A stretch of 64,000 nt of DNA from Bacteroidales bacterium SW299 (GTDB lineage Bacteria > Bacteroidota > Bacteroidia > Bacteroidales > Bacteroidaceae), in the NCBI GenBank assembly GCA_019550975.1, contig SDWH01000017.1, positions 1-64,000 on the forward strand. Reading direction: 5' to 3'. The stretch's first letter is position 1; every line of letters starts with the position of its first letter. The notes under the pieces are model-generated. The model had not been told where the DNA came from and did no database searches. It saw nothing but the letters and a program-made list of their open reading frames with translations. Both the position numbers and the translations under genes were made by a program. Below are positions 38,361 through 47,912 of the stretch, in pieces.

Positions 38361-40553
38361 ATGTGCCGAATCAGAATTTTTAACATATTGGCTTTGGTGG
38401 CAGCGCTGGCGTTTGGCTTCATTGCCGTTCCGGCGAGAGGGGGAACGTTTGGCAGCGGGAACAATAATTCCCGGATTACACCCGATTCGGTGTTGAACCA
38501 TATATTTGACGCCGCTGCGGAACATGCCTCGAAGGTGAAAAGCTATAAGAGCGAGTTGTATCTTAAAGGCAACCTGAAAGTGCATAAGCAGAATCGGATA
38601 ATCAAATATTTGCCGTCGATGTTCCGCCTTGAAAAGGGCGTGAAGGAGTATCTTTATGAATCGGTCAGCGACCTGCATTTCACGGCTCCGAATATTATAG
38701 ACCGGAAGGTGAGGGCTGTGTCTACCACGTTTCCCAGCGTGCGCGGAGAGGCTTTTGACATCATCGACTATATGCGCTTCAATATCTATGCGCCTTCGCT
38801 TATGGGCGACCGCCTTATATCGCCGTTCAATCGTGAAGCGCGGATGCATTATCGCTATGCGTTGGAGGATGTGGTGTATCAGGCTGGCGGACCTGTCTAC
38901 AAGATCAGGGTTACTCCGCGGTACAAGAGCACGCAGCTGGTTGAAGGGGTGATATGGGTTTCGTCGGCCGACTGGACCATCCGTTATCTGGATTTGTCGG
39001 GGAAATATGATCTGGTTGGATTTCGGTTAGCGATGCAAATGGGCAATACGGAAAAGACCAGGTATCTGCCGGCTGTGATGGATCTTGACCTGCATTTCAA
39101 GTTTCTCCGCAATCACCTTGAAATGCGCTATACGGGATGGATGAAATATACGGAGGTAGTGTTCCGCAAGCCGGGCGAAGAAATTATACCGCGGAAAAAC
39201 AAAAGTGATTATGACTTGACCGCTTCTTACACGCTGACTTCTGACACTAGCAGTCTGGTCATGTTGAGAGATTCGTTCGACCGTATCCGTCCCATTCCTT
39301 TGGAAGCGGCGGAGGATTCGCTGTACAAAAGCTTGGATTACAGGCTGCGGACGCACAAGGCTGATTCCTCTAAAGCCGAAGGGCCGCTGAAGAAAAGCCT
39401 TGTATTCTGGGGGCAGATCGGAGATGCCCTCATCAGCAGCTATAACGTAGACCTCTCGAAGGTGGGCAACATATCCTGTTCGCCTATCATCAATCCCCTG
39501 CTCGTGAGCTACAGCCACCGCAATGGAATCTCCTACCGGCAAGTGTTTAAGTACAATAAACTGTTTCATGACGGCAAGCTTCTGCGTATTGCTCCGCAAA
39601 TAGGCTTCAACTTTACGAAGAAGGAATTGTATGGAAAGGTGGATGTGGAGTATGTGTACAATCCGGCAAGACACGGTGCCTTTGAGCTTCATGCCGGAAA
39701 CGGTAACCGGATTTACAGCAGTGTGGTGCTTGACCAGCTGGAGCAGATGCCTGACAGTACGTTTTCTTTTGACGGACTTGAACTTGACTATTTCAAGGAT
39801 ATCTATGTGGACGTGTCGCACAACTTCGAGATTGTCAACGGCCTTCGTCTGTGGACCGGACTTTCGATGCACTGGCGTTATACGAAAAGCACGCCGGAAG
39901 TGGAAACGCGGGTCCGTTCCAAATACAACAGTTTCGCTCCCCGCATCCGTGTGGAATGGACTCCGGGCATGTATTACTATATGAACGGAAAGCGGAAAAT
40001 CAATGTCGGCTCTCTTTATCCGACTTTCATGCTGGACTATGAAAGGGGCATCCGTCTGTTGAAGAACTCGGGAACATACGAGCGGATAGAACTTTCCATT
40101 GAGCAGAATATCCGTTTGCGCAATGTGCGCTCACTTTCGTATCATGTAGGTGGGGGTATGTTTACAGACCAGTCGGATATGTATTTCGTCGATTATGCGC
40201 ATTTCTCCAATCTGAATCTTCCTCAGGGGTGGAATGATGACATCGGAGGAACTTTTCAGACGCTTGACGGCCGCTGGTATAACGCTTCAAGCCATTATAT
40301 ACGGGGAAACTTTACTTATGAGGCTCCGTTTATTCTTCTTTATCCAGTGAGCAAGCTGCTTTCGTTTGTGCAGAAGGAGCGCATCTATGCGGGCGTTCTT
40401 TTCATGCCTCATCTGAATCCTTATTTGGAATTCGGATACGGCTTTGCCACGCATATATTCGATGCCGGTATCTTTATCGGAAATGAAAAAGGTAAATTTA
40501 CATCTGTAGGATGCAAATTTACCTTTGAACTGTTCAATGACAATAACAGATGA
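38361..40553 (+). CDS. DUF5686-family outer-membrane protein
   Basis: 730 residues from ATG 38361 (an ATG 14 codons earlier would place polar residues before the signal peptide MCRIRIFNILALVAALAFGFIA). The N-terminal half contains the DUF5686-type SELYLKGNLKVHKQNRIIKYLPSMF region; the C-terminal half is a barrel of alternating strands ending GCKFTFELFN. Unlike longer members, no carboxypeptidase-regulatory domain precedes it. The family is common in Bacteroidetes and its function is unknown. It converges on lysA with 8 bases between the stops. Confidence 0.82.
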   Translation: MCRIRIFNILALVAALAFGFIAVPARGGTFGSGNNNSRITPDSVLNHIFDAAAEHASKVKSYKSELYLKGNLKVHKQNRIIKYLPSMFRLEKGVKEYLYESVSDLHFTAPNIIDRKVRAVSTTFPSVRGEAFDIIDYMRFNIYAPSLMGDRLISPFNREARMHYRYALEDVVYQAGGPVYKIRVTPRYKSTQLVEGVIWVSSADWTIRYLDLSGKYDLVGFRLAMQMGNTEKTRYLPAVMDLDLHFKFLRNHLEMRYTGWMKYTEVVFRKPGEEIIPRKNKSDYDLTASYTLTSDTSSLVMLRDSFDRIRPIPLEAAEDSLYKSLDYRLRTHKADSSKAEGPLKKSLVFWGQIGDALISSYNVDLSKVGNISCSPIINPLLVSYSHRNGISYRQVFKYNKLFHDGKLLRIAPQIGFNFTKKELYGKVDVEYVYNPARHGAFELHAGNGNRIYSSVVLDQLEQMPDSTFSFDGLELDYFKDIYVDVSHNFEIVNGLRLWTGLSMHWRYTKSTPEVETRVRSKYNSFAPRIRVEWTPGMYYYMNGKRKINVGSLYPTFMLDYERGIRLLKNSGTYERIELSIEQNIRLRNVRSLSYHVGGGMFTDQSDMYFVDYAHFSNLNLPQGWNDDIGGTFQTLDGRWYNASSHYIRGNFTYEAPFILLYPVSKLLSFVQKERIYAGVLFMPHLNPYLEFGYGFATHIFDAGIFIGNEKGKFTSVGCKFTFELFNDNNR

Positions 40554-40561
40554 TGCCGGGA

Positions 40562-41722
40562 TTATACCAGTTCATCGGATGTATAGCTTTGAGGCAGCGG
40601 GCGGCAGTTGTATCCTGATGCCATGATTTCCCCGTAGGCACCGGCCGAGCGGATGGCGAAAAGGTCGCCGCGGCGGGCCTTGTTCAGGTCGATGGCCTTT
40701 CCGAATACATCGGATGATTCGCAGATCGGCCCCACGACATCGTATGCCTCTGCGGGCTCTTCCGATGTGATGTTTTCGATTTTATGGTATGCCTGGTACA
40801 GTGCCGGGCGGATGAGGTCCGTCATGCCTGCATCAACGATGGCAAACTGTTTGTTTGTCCCTTGCTTTACGTAGATTACTTTTGTAATCAGGCTTCCGCA
40901 TTGGCCTACAACCGATCGTCCCAGTTCGAAGTGCAGCGTCTGTTGCGGACGCAGCCGCAGGTGTTTGTGGTATGTTTCGAAATATTCGGCAAAAGCAGGG
41001 ACAGCCTGTCGGTTCGGATGCATATAGTCGATACCCAGACCTCCTCCCACATTGATGTGTTCTACAATGATCTGGCGTGCATAAAGCTTCTCCTGAAGTT
41101 CGTTTATGCGGTTGCAGAGAGCGATGAAATCCCCCATATCCATGATTTGCGAGCCGATATGGAAGTGCAGCCCGCAGAATTTGACGTTCTTCATTTCCAG
41201 CGCACGGTCGATGACGTAATCCATGTCTTTCATGCTGATTCCGAACTTGTTTTCCGCCAGTCCGGTTGTGATGTTGGCATGTGTGTGTGCTCCTACGTCC
41301 GGATTGATCCGGAAAGCGACGCGCGCCGTCTTGTTTTTAGCTGCTGCAAGTTCGTTGATGACTTCCAGTTCGGGAACAGACTCTACGTTGAAGCAGAAGA
41401 TATCGTAATCAAGTGCAAGGTTAATCTCCTTGTCTGTTTTGCCCACTCCGGCAAAGACAATCTTGCCGGCAGGGAATCCGGCTTTGATGGCCGCCTTGAT
41501 TTCTCCTCCGCTTACGCAGTCGGCACCCAGTCCGCTTTCGCGTATGATGCTAAGGATTTTTGGATTTGCGTTTGCTTTCACGGCATAATGCACGTGATAT
41601 TTGCCATATTTCCCGGCTTCGGAACTGATGGTCTTGAGCGTATTGCGCAGCAAGTTCGTGTCGTAGTAATAAAACGGAGTTTCCAGTTCGCGGAATTTGT
41701 TTACGGGGAATGTTCCTTTCAT
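40562..41722 (-). CDS. lysA: Diaminopimelate decarboxylase
   Basis: 386-residue PLP enzyme with alanine-racemase fold making L-lysine from meso-diaminopimelate, the last lysine step. The PLP lysine lies in VHYAVKANANPKIL; other marks are GGGLGIDY, GRSVVGQCGSLITKV, and CESSDVFG with the second-subunit Cys. Length fits. It sits 214 bases downstream of lysC, with a terminator between, so it likely has its own promoter, which I could not identify. Confidence 0.95.
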   Translation of the reverse strand: MKGTFPVNKFRELETPFYYYDTNLLRNTLKTISSEAGKYGKYHVHYAVKANANPKILSIIRESGLGADCVSGGEIKAAIKAGFPAGKIVFAGVGKTDKEINLALDYDIFCFNVESVPELEVINELAAAKNKTARVAFRINPDVGAHTHANITTGLAENKFGISMKDMDYVIDRALEMKNVKFCGLHFHIGSQIMDMGDFIALCNRINELQEKLYARQIIVEHINVGGGLGIDYMHPNRQAVPAFAEYFETYHKHLRLRPQQTLHFELGRSVVGQCGSLITKVIYVKQGTNKQFAIVDAGMTDLIRPALYQAYHKIENITSEEPAEAYDVVGPICESSDVFGKAIDLNKARRGDLFAIRSAGAYGEIMASGYNCRPLPQSYTSDELV

Positions 41723-41870
41723 ATGTCTTTAAATTTACTTGTTTTGTATAATGTATTGCTATAAGTCAGAACGCGTTGCCGCTTGTTCGCAGTAAAACGG
41801 ATATTTTATTGGCTCCGTTGCTTTGTGTCTGGTCCGGCGTAATTTCTTGCCGTTGAAAAGGAGGCTTTGC

Positions 41871-41912
41871 AAAAAGAGCGGATGATGCGGCAGTCAACCG
41901 TTTCATCCGCTC
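41871..41912 (-). terminator. Rho-independent terminator after lysC
   Basis: A perfect 10-bp stem (GAGCGGATGA at 41876-41885, TCATCCGCTC at 41903-41912), followed on the minus strand by TTTTT (41875-41871). It lies 24 bases past the lysC stop. Confidence 0.85.
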
Positions 41913-41936
41913 CGCATGTCACATCATGTGAGTGGT

Positions 41937-43256
41937 TTATTTGTGATTGAAAAGCACGTCGCTTAATGACTGGAGTGCACGTTGCTTGTCCGACTCACGG
42001 ATCAGGAACGAAATATTGTAGTTGCTGCCTCCGTATGAAATCATGCGCACCGGAATATCGCGCATGGCATCAAGCGCTTTGGCTTCGAAGCCGACATTTT
42101 CCCATTCTAAATCACCCACGACGCAGACAATGCACATGTCATCGTCTACCGTAACTGTTCCGTATTTTTTCAGGTCGTTTACGATTTCATTCAGGTGTTT
42201 GGTATTGTCTATCGACATCGACACACCCACCTCGGAAGTGCAGACCATATCAATGGCTGTCTGGTAGCTTTCGAATATCTCAAAGACCTTGCGGAGGAAT
42301 CCGTGTGCAAGCAGCATACGGCTTGACTTGATTTTAATTGCCGTGATGTTGTCCTTGGCGGCAACAGCCTTGATTTTTCCCTTTTCTGTGTCGTTTGAAA
42401 TCAGCGTTCCCGGAGCCGACGGTTCCATCGTGTTGAGCAGGCGTACAGGGATATTTGCATATTTGGCTGGCTGTACACAAGTGGGATGCAGGATTTTTGC
42501 TCCGAAATAGGCCAGTTCTGCAGCTTCTTCAAAATGAAGCTGGCGTACCGGCGACGTTTTGTCCACGATACGCGGATCGTTGTCATGCATGCCGTCGATG
42601 TCAGTCCAGATTTGGATTTCAGAAGCATTGATTGCCGCTCCGATAAGTGAGGCGGTATAGTCGCTTCCGCCGCGCTGCAGGTTGTCGATTTCTCCATAAG
42701 CGTTGCGGCAGATGAATCCTTGTGTAATGTATATTTCATATCCGGCGTTCGCTTCTAGCTGCGCGTCAAGCTTTTCGCGGATATAAGTCAGGTCGGGTTC
42801 GCCGTTCTTGTCCGTGCGCATGAACTCAAGCGCCGGAATCAGTACGGCTTTCACTCCCTGTTCGCACAGGTAGTTGGTAACCATGTTCGTAGAGATTATT
42901 TCTCCTTGAGCCAGGATTACTTTTTCTTCGAACAAAGTGAAGATATCTTTGGTGTATGAGCGAATATAGTCGAATACAGCTTTGACAAATTCCAGGGTCT
43001 TCTGTTTATATTCTTCCGTAGAATATAACTCATCAATATGCTGTTTGTATTTGGCCTCCAGTCTGTTGATGATTTCATTCGCGCCCTCTGGATTTTTCTT
43101 GTACAGATAATCCGAAATTTCAACTAGTGTGTTGGTTGTTCCCGACATGGCGGAAAGAACTACAATTTTCTGTTCGCCGTCAGTAATTAATTTGGCAACA
43201 TCTTTCATTCTTTGTGCAGAACCTACCGATGTTCCTCCAAACTTTAAAACTTTCAT
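41937..43256 (-). CDS. lysC: Aspartate kinase, monofunctional
   Basis: 439 residues. The kinase domain opens MKVLKFGGTSVGSAQRM and contains ALIGAAINASEIQIWTDIDGMHDNDPRIV; the C-terminal 130 residues form ACT regulatory domains (IKIKSSRMLLAHGFLRKVFEIF, VSMSIDNT). It phosphorylates aspartate, the first step to lysine, threonine and methionine. There is no homoserine dehydrogenase fusion, so it is probably the lysine-branch isoenzyme, consistent with lysA downstream. Confidence 0.95.
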   Translation of the reverse strand: MKVLKFGGTSVGSAQRMKDVAKLITDGEQKIVVLSAMSGTTNTLVEISDYLYKKNPEGANEIINRLEAKYKQHIDELYSTEEYKQKTLEFVKAVFDYIRSYTKDIFTLFEEKVILAQGEIISTNMVTNYLCEQGVKAVLIPALEFMRTDKNGEPDLTYIREKLDAQLEANAGYEIYITQGFICRNAYGEIDNLQRGGSDYTASLIGAAINASEIQIWTDIDGMHDNDPRIVDKTSPVRQLHFEEAAELAYFGAKILHPTCVQPAKYANIPVRLLNTMEPSAPGTLISNDTEKGKIKAVAAKDNITAIKIKSSRMLLAHGFLRKVFEIFESYQTAIDMVCTSEVGVSMSIDNTKHLNEIVNDLKKYGTVTVDDDMCIVCVVGDLEWENVGFEAKALDAMRDIPVRMISYGGSNYNISFLIRESDKQRALQSLSDVLFNHK

Positions 43257-43297
43257 TTTACGTTTCGAATTTAATTGTTTGTGAATATAATTTGCCG

Positions 43298-43305
43298 CAA
43301 ATTTA
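43298..43305 (-). promoter_or_regulatory. Candidate -7 box for lysC
   Basis: Minus-strand TAAATTTG, exact TAnnTTTG, about 42 bases before the start. The 108-base gap is too short for a full lysine riboswitch, and none was seen. Confidence 0.5.
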
Positions 43306-43364
43306 CGAATAAATTGCTGATTGCCGGTTTTTTCGGGTAAAAATCATTTCCTGCTTTGTCTTTT

Positions 43365-44045
43365 TTATGAATTGTGCATTGGATTGAAGCGGTGTTGTTC
43401 GCACCGGTATACTTTCCCTGGAAATTCGTTCAGCAGATTCAGGTTGTGGGTCGTCATGATGATGGCCGATCCCTGGCTGCATATTTCTTTCAGCAGTTCC
43501 ACGATTTTCCGTCCGGTTTCCGCATCCAGATTGCCGGTCGGTTCATCAGCGAGAATAATGTCCGGCCTGTTGAGTATCGCCCGCGCAATGACAATGCGCT
43601 GCTGTTCTCCTCCCGACAGCTCGTTTGGCATTTTGTATCCTTTGGTTTCCATGCCTACTTGTGTCAGCACTTCCTGAATCCGGTTTTCGATTTCCATCTT
43701 GTTTTTCCATCCGGTCGCTTTCAGAACGAACTTCAGGTTTTCATACACAGTCCGGTCTGTCAGCAGTTGGAAATCCTGGAAAACGATTCCCAGCCTTCTT
43801 CGGAGGGAGGGGATGTCTTTTTGTCTGATGCTCTGCATGTCGTATCCCAGCACGTTGGCCTCGCCCTGCTTTATCTCTACTTCTCCATAGATGGTTTTGA
43901 GGAATGTAGACTTTCCGCTTCCCACTTTTCCGATCAGATAGACGAATTCTCCTTGTTTCAGTTCGAAGTCGATTCCTGTCAGGATAATCTGGCCTTGAAG
44001 TTCGATTTCTACATTTTTATACGATATGATTGTCTGGTTCTCCAT
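43365..44045 (-). CDS. FtsE-like ABC transporter ATPase
   Basis: Single ABC nucleotide-binding domain of 226 residues from MENQTI: Walker [11 protein letters not shown]-loop FQDFQLL, signature LSGGEQQR, Walker [12 protein letters not shown], switch His in MTTHN. The closest type is FtsE/LolD. FtsE works with FtsX in cell division, but no FtsX-like gene is adjacent. The frame is open to 44081, overlapping hisIE; the start at 44045 leaves a 13-base gap and is preferred. It lies at the end of the his cluster and is likely cotranscribed. Confidence 0.85.
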   Translation of the reverse strand: MENQTIISYKNVEIELQGQIILTGIDFELKQGEFVYLIGKVGSGKSTFLKTIYGEVEIKQGEANVLGYDMQSIRQKDIPSLRRRLGIVFQDFQLLTDRTVYENLKFVLKATGWKNKMEIENRIQEVLTQVGMETKGYKMPNELSGGEQQRIVIARAILNRPDIILADEPTGNLDAETGRKIVELLKEICSQGSAIIMTTHNLNLLNEFPGKVYRCEQHRFNPMHNS

Positions 44046-44058
44046 ATTCACACCCGAA

Positions 44059-44673
44059 TCAATGTTTTTTCCAGGTTGCACTGTGGCGTTCTTTCAGTTC
44101 CCGTGCCAGGTCTTCGATGCGGTAGCCTTTCGAGGTGAGCAGCACGATCAGGTGGTAAAGCAGATCTGCTCCTTCATAAATGAGCCGTTCGTCTGTGCCG
44201 TTGCATGCTTCGATGATTGTTTCCACGGCTTCTTCGCCAACTTTCTGTGCCATTTTGTTTACGCCCGACTTGAAAAGGCTGGTTGTGTATGAGTTTTCAG
44301 GCATTTCTTCGTGGCGTTTGTCTATGAAGTCTTGCAGTTCTTTCAGAAACATGATGTCCTGCTCATTTTTTTCTCCCCAGCATGTATCCGTTCCCTTGTG
44401 GCAGACCGGTCCGCACGGATTTGCCATGACCAGCAGGGTGTCGTTGTCGCAGTCGGCTTTGATGGACACGACGTTCAGAAAGTTTCCGCTTTCTTCCCCC
44501 TTGGTCCAGAGGCGTTTTTTCGTGCGGCTGAAAAAGGTTACTTTGCCTGTTTCGACAGTCTTTTCGTAAGCTTCTTTATTCATGAATCCCAGCATCAGTA
44601 CTTTCTGTGTGCTGTTGTCCTGGATTATGGCCGGAATCAGGCCGTCCATTTTATCGAAATCTAGTTCCATCAT
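44059..44673 (-). CDS. hisI: Phosphoribosyl-AMP cyclohydrolase / phosphoribosyl-ATP pyrophosphatase
   Basis: Bifunctional histidine enzyme, 204 residues (hisIE type). The HisI part (about 1-110) has VLMLGFMNKEAYEKT, FFSRTKKRLWTKGEESGNF, DCDNDTLL and GPVCHKGTDTCW, which bind zinc. The HisE part (about 115-204) has SYTTSLFKSGVNKMAQKVGEEAVETIIEA. It catalyses steps 2 and 3 of histidine synthesis. A second ATG is the next codon. 20 bases separate it from hisF. Confidence 0.95.
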   Translation of the reverse strand: MMELDFDKMDGLIPAIIQDNSTQKVLMLGFMNKEAYEKTVETGKVTFFSRTKKRLWTKGEESGNFLNVVSIKADCDNDTLLVMANPCGPVCHKGTDTCWGEKNEQDIMFLKELQDFIDKRHEEMPENSYTTSLFKSGVNKMAQKVGEEAVETIIEACNGTDERLIYEGADLLYHLIVLLTSKGYRIEDLARELKERHSATWKKH

Positions 44674-44693
44674 ATATGTTCTGTTTTTTTTAA

Positions 44694-45449
44694 TTATATT
44701 CTTATGTTGATGCCTTCACGGCAAAGATACTTTTTTAGTTCGGGTATTGGAATTTCTCCGAAGTGAAAAACGCTTGCAGCCAGTGCCGCATCGGCTTTTC
44801 CTTTTGAGAAAGCGTCGCGGAAGTGTTCCATTTTTCCGGCTCCTCCTGATGCGATGACAGGTATTGTGAGCAAATCAGAAAGTTTTGCCAAGGCTTCGTT
44901 GGCGTATCCTGTTTTCACTCCGTCATGGTCCATGCTGGTGAAAAGTATTTCTCCAGCCCCGCGGTCGTTGGCTTCGTGCGCCCATTCGAAAAGCTGCCGT
45001 TCGGTTTCAACCCGTCCTCCGTTGAGATAACATTTCCATCCTTGTGGGGTTTGTCGGGCATCAATGGCCACGACGCACACTTGCGAGCCGAAATGTTTGG
45101 CGATTTCGTCTATAAGCTGCGGAGAACGGATAGCGGCTGAATTGACCGATACTTTGTCGGCTCCGGCATTCAGAAGCCGGTCTACGTCGGCAAGTTCGTT
45201 AATCCCTCCTCCTACGGTGAACGGGATGTCAATTTCCGAAGCGATCCGTTTGACCAGTTCCGTGAAGGTCTTTCTGCCTTCATGACTGGCTGTTATGTCC
45301 AGATAAACCAGTTCGTCGGCACCTTGTGCGCTGTAAGCTTTTCCGAGTTCCACCGGATCGCCTGCCTGGCGCAGATTGACGAAGTTGGTTCCTTTCACTG
45401 TCTGTCCATCCTTGATGTCCAGGCATGGGATAATGCGTTTTGCTAGCAT
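44694..45449 (-). CDS. hisF: Imidazole glycerol phosphate synthase subunit HisF
   Basis: 251-residue TIM barrel that closes the imidazole ring using ammonia from HisH. It begins [20 protein letters not shown] with catalytic Asp11; VVAIDAR holds the second catalytic Asp near 131; phosphate-binding loops are FTVGGGI and VIASGGAGK. 13 bases after hisA. Confidence 0.97.
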   Translation of the reverse strand: MLAKRIIPCLDIKDGQTVKGTNFVNLRQAGDPVELGKAYSAQGADELVYLDITASHEGRKTFTELVKRIASEIDIPFTVGGGINELADVDRLLNAGADKVSVNSAAIRSPQLIDEIAKHFGSQVCVVAIDARQTPQGWKCYLNGGRVETERQLFEWAHEANDRGAGEILFTSMDHDGVKTGYANEALAKLSDLLTIPVIASGGAGKMEHFRDAFSKGKADAALAASVFHFGEIPIPELKKYLCREGINIRI

Positions 45450-45462
45450 GGCCGGTTTTATA

Positions 45463-46185
45463 TTATAATAGGAGAGAGGTCAGTTCCTTCAGCCGGATCC
45501 GTCCCTCATAAATTGCTTTTCCGAACACGACGGCAGGGATTCCCGCCTCGTCTAGTCTGTATATATCATCAATGTTGCTCACTCCGCCGCTTGCTATCAG
45601 GTGGATGTCAGGATGAGCTTGCATGATTTCGCGGTAGAGGTCGGTTGCGGGGCCTTCCATCATGCCGTCCCGGCTGATATCTGTGCAAAGGACCTTGCTT
45701 ACTCCTTTGGTGATGTACCGGGCAAGAAAATCCATCAGTTCCGTTTCGCTTTCCTCTTTCCATCCGCTTACGGCAATTTTGCCGTTTTTTGCATCTGCTC
45801 CCAAGATAATGCGTTCGTTTCCGTATGTCTTGAGCCATCTTTCAAAGAGTTCCGGGTTCTTTATGGCAATGCTTCCAAGCGTGACCATTTGTGCTCCCGA
45901 ATCGAAAGCGATGTGCAGGTCGTCATCGGTTTTGATTCCTCCTCCAAAGTCGATAGTCAGTGACGTGTGTCCGGCCAATTGTTCCAGTGTCCGGTAGTTG
46001 ACTATATGCTTTGAGGCAGCTCCGTCCAGATCTACCACGTGAAGACGTTTCAGGCCGTTCGCTTCAAATTCTTTTGCCACTTCCAGCGGATTTTCGTTGT
46101 AGACTTTTTTTGAGTCGTATTCTCCTTTGGAAAGGCGGACACATTTTCCGTCGATGATGTCAATGGCAGGTATCAGTTCAATCAT
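45463..46185 (-). CDS. hisA: HisA phosphoribosyl isomerase
   Basis: 240-residue TIM barrel (ProFAR isomerase). It opens [21 protein letters not shown] with the catalytic Asp at position 9; [11 protein letters not shown] and LIASGGVSN are the phosphate-binding loops; [12 protein letters not shown] carries the second catalytic Asp. Located between hisH and hisF in the order H-A-F-IE. Confidence 0.97.
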   Translation of the reverse strand: MIELIPAIDIIDGKCVRLSKGEYDSKKVYNENPLEVAKEFEANGLKRLHVVDLDGAASKHIVNYRTLEQLAGHTSLTIDFGGGIKTDDDLHIAFDSGAQMVTLGSIAIKNPELFERWLKTYGNERIILGADAKNGKIAVSGWKEESETELMDFLARYITKGVSKVLCTDISRDGMMEGPATDLYREIMQAHPDIHLIASGGVSNIDDIYRLDEAGIPAVVFGKAIYEGRIRLKELTSLLL

Positions 46186-46209
46186 GTTGTGCGGATTTTA
46201 GGTGGTTGT

Positions 46210-46800
46210 TTAAAGATTCAGAAAGTTGGCCAATATTCTTGCCCCCGCCGTTCCGCTCTTTTCCGGATGAAATTGGGTGGCATAGAAATTGTCCTTGTGC
46301 AATGCGGCGCTGAATGGAAGGATGTATTGGGTGGTTGCAGCCGTATATGCGTTGAGCGGTACATAATAGCTGTGCACGAAATATACAAACTCTTCTTTGT
46401 CGAAGCCTTTGAACAAATCGCTGCCTGTGTCTTGAATCGTGTTCCATCCCATGTGCGGAACTTTATCTTCGTGTCTTTGCGACTGGAACTTTTTCACGTC
46501 AATGTCGAACAGCCCCAAGCAGTCTGTGTTTCCTTCCTCTGAGTGCCGGCAAAGCAGCTGCATGCCCAGGCATATTCCCAGTACCGGTTGTTTCAAGTCT
46601 TTGATGAGCTGATCCAGTCCGGTTGCCTTCAAATGCTTCATGGTTGTTTCTGCTTCACCTACTCCGGGAAAAATCACTTTGTCTGCTCCTCGCAGCGTTT
46701 CTTTGTCTGCTGTAATCGTTGGTTCTATGCCCAGTCTTTTCAGCGCATAGTCTACAGAAAACAGATTTCCGGCATTGTATTTTATGATAGCTACCTTCAT
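46210..46800 (-). CDS. hisH: Imidazole glycerol phosphate synthase subunit HisH
   Basis: 196-residue class I glutamine amidotransferase supplying ammonia to HisF. The nucleophile is in GICLGMQLLC (Cys about 78); the His-Glu pair is in ATQFHPEKSG near the C-terminus; the oxyanion strand is VIFPGVGEA. First gene of the cluster, with a TATTTTTG box upstream. hisG, hisD, hisC and hisB are not in the window. Confidence 0.96.
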   Translation of the reverse strand: MKVAIIKYNAGNLFSVDYALKRLGIEPTITADKETLRGADKVIFPGVGEAETTMKHLKATGLDQLIKDLKQPVLGICLGMQLLCRHSEEGNTDCLGLFDIDVKKFQSQRHEDKVPHMGWNTIQDTGSDLFKGFDKEEFVYFVHSYYVPLNAYTAATTQYILPFSAALHKDNFYATQFHPEKSGTAGARILANFLNL

Positions 46801-46837
46801 AGTTGGTCGACTTTCCTTATTAAAATAAATATGGTTG

Positions 46838-46845
46838 CAAAAATA
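46838..46845 (-). promoter_or_regulatory. Candidate -7 box for the his cluster
   Basis: Minus-strand TATTTTTG, exact TAnnTTTG, 38 bases before hisH. No histidine-rich leader peptide or attenuator was recognised. Confidence 0.5.
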
Positions 46846-46981
46846 ACGAATTATAATTAATGTGCTAATATTTATGACATAAAGTTTGATTTAAATCCGT
46901 TTGTTTTGACAAAAAAGCTGGCTTGCTGTTTGCGGGAAGAAAGAAAAGAGTGATTTTCCGGAAAAAATAATGCCAAAAATA

Positions 46982-47011
46982 TTGCAGATACGAAAAATAG
47001 TTGTACCTTTG
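46982..47011 (+). promoter_or_regulatory. Promoter of tRNA-Asp
   Basis: TTG at 46982-46984, a 19-base spacer, then TACCTTTG (47004-47011), an exact TAnnTTTG at consensus spacing. It lies 42 bases before the tRNA. Confidence 0.65.
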
Positions 47012-47053
47012 CAACCGCAATCGAGAGAGAAAGCAGCAAGATCAAAACTTAAT

Positions 47054-47127
47054 GGTGCGTTAGTTCAGTTGGTTAGAATACATGCCTGTCACGCATGGGG
47101 TCACGGGTTCGAGTCCCGTACGCACCG
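47054..47127 (+). tRNA. tRNA-Asp (anticodon GTC)
   Basis: 74-base cloverleaf. The acceptor stem GGTGCGT pairs with ACGCACC; the D loop contains AGTTCAGTTGGTT; the anticodon loop CTGTCAC gives GTC; the T arm is CGGGTTCGAGTCCCG; the discriminator is G, as expected for Asp. The CCA end is not encoded. A hairpin terminator follows at 47161-47203. tRNA 3' ends are common integration sites, and an AT-rich gene and a pseudogene lie just downstream, but no duplicated tRNA end was seen. Confidence 0.97.
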
Positions 47128-47160
47128 CAATAAACATTGAAAATCAATGTTTTACAGAAT

Positions 47161-47203
47161 AAACGCCCGATTTTACACCCAAAAATGTGAAGTCGGGCGT
47201 TTT
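47161..47203 (+). terminator. Terminator after tRNA-Asp, possibly bidirectional
   Basis: AAACGCCCGA...TTTTACAC (47161-47178) pairs with GTGAAGTCGGGCGTTT (to 47203), about 16 bp with one mismatch, followed by TCTTATTT. It also lies just past the stop of the minus-strand DUF4304-like gene. Confidence 0.8.
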
Positions 47204-47216
47204 CTTATTTAAAGGA

Positions 47217-47894
47217 TTATGGGCTAATCCCCCTGCTTTTATACATTTCGTCTATTTTGTCTAATAGTGAAGTGTTTGCCTTTCGTCGCTCCATTTTTCT
47301 TCTCAACAGTTTTGCCTTTTTCGTTTTTCCTGTCGCAAGACACAACACATACAAGTCAATTGGAGTAACACTAAAGACTTTTTGTTTGGACTTGACATGA
47401 AACAGCTTAATCAGGAAAGTGTGCCATGGACGATTGTCCTCTATAAAATTCCATAAATCATTCAAGCATTTGATGTCGTTTAATAATGGCAGAACTTTCT
47501 CCTTTATTGTGGAGCAAATCAAATCTTTTACCGGTGAACAATCCTGATGAGGGCGCAATTTGAACCAATAATCACCTTTACCCATAATAGTCCCTATACG
47601 AGCTCTTATCGGACAATAACCTTCCAAAGGGAAATCACTGACTTTGTTAAACAAGCAGATTGCATAATCGCTCCAAGTTACACCAATATTGATTGTAAAA
47701 TTCCATTGATTGAAATAGCGATTAAATCCCCACCCGTCTTTTTGTATATTGATACACCAATCTAATTCTCCTGCATGAGCATGAAAATTATTGCCTTTCT
47801 TCCTAGACCCTGCGTATTTCAAAATGGGAGCGATGCCGTTTTTGACAATGTAATTGAATTGTTCCTTAATATTTATCTTTTCTTCTTCTGTCAT
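47217..47894 (-). CDS. DUF4304-like protein
   Basis: 225 residues, soluble, lysine- and tryptophan-rich. The N-terminal part (YIVKNGIAPILKYAGSRKKGNNFHAHAGELDWCINIQKDGWG...FTINIGV) follows the DUF4304 pattern (PF14137, recalled), a family of unknown function found patchily in bacteria, sometimes near toxin-immunity loci. By eye its DNA is clearly more AT-rich than neighbouring genes, and it sits directly behind tRNA-Asp, both pointing to recent acquisition. No promoter box was found upstream; the decayed GH3 gene precedes it on the same strand. Confidence 0.75.
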   Translation of the reverse strand: MTEEEKINIKEQFNYIVKNGIAPILKYAGSRKKGNNFHAHAGELDWCINIQKDGWGFNRYFNQWNFTINIGVTWSDYAICLFNKVSDFPLEGYCPIRARIGTIMGKGDYWFKLRPHQDCSPVKDLICSTIKEKVLPLLNDIKCLNDLWNFIEDNRPWHTFLIKLFHVKSKQKVFSVTPIDLYVLCLATGKTKKAKLLRRKMERRKANTSLLDKIDEMYKSRGISP

Positions 47895-47912
47895 ATCAAC
47901 CGTAGATTTTAT

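Noticed and set aside
43257-43364. Lysine riboswitch upstream of lysC
   Set aside because: The gap is only 108 bases and already contains a promoter box near the start; there is no room for the roughly 170-base aptamer.
47054-47894. Attachment site of an integrated element at tRNA-Asp
   Set aside because: No integrase gene and no repeated tRNA 3' end were found inside the window, so only the weaker scar hypothesis is kept.
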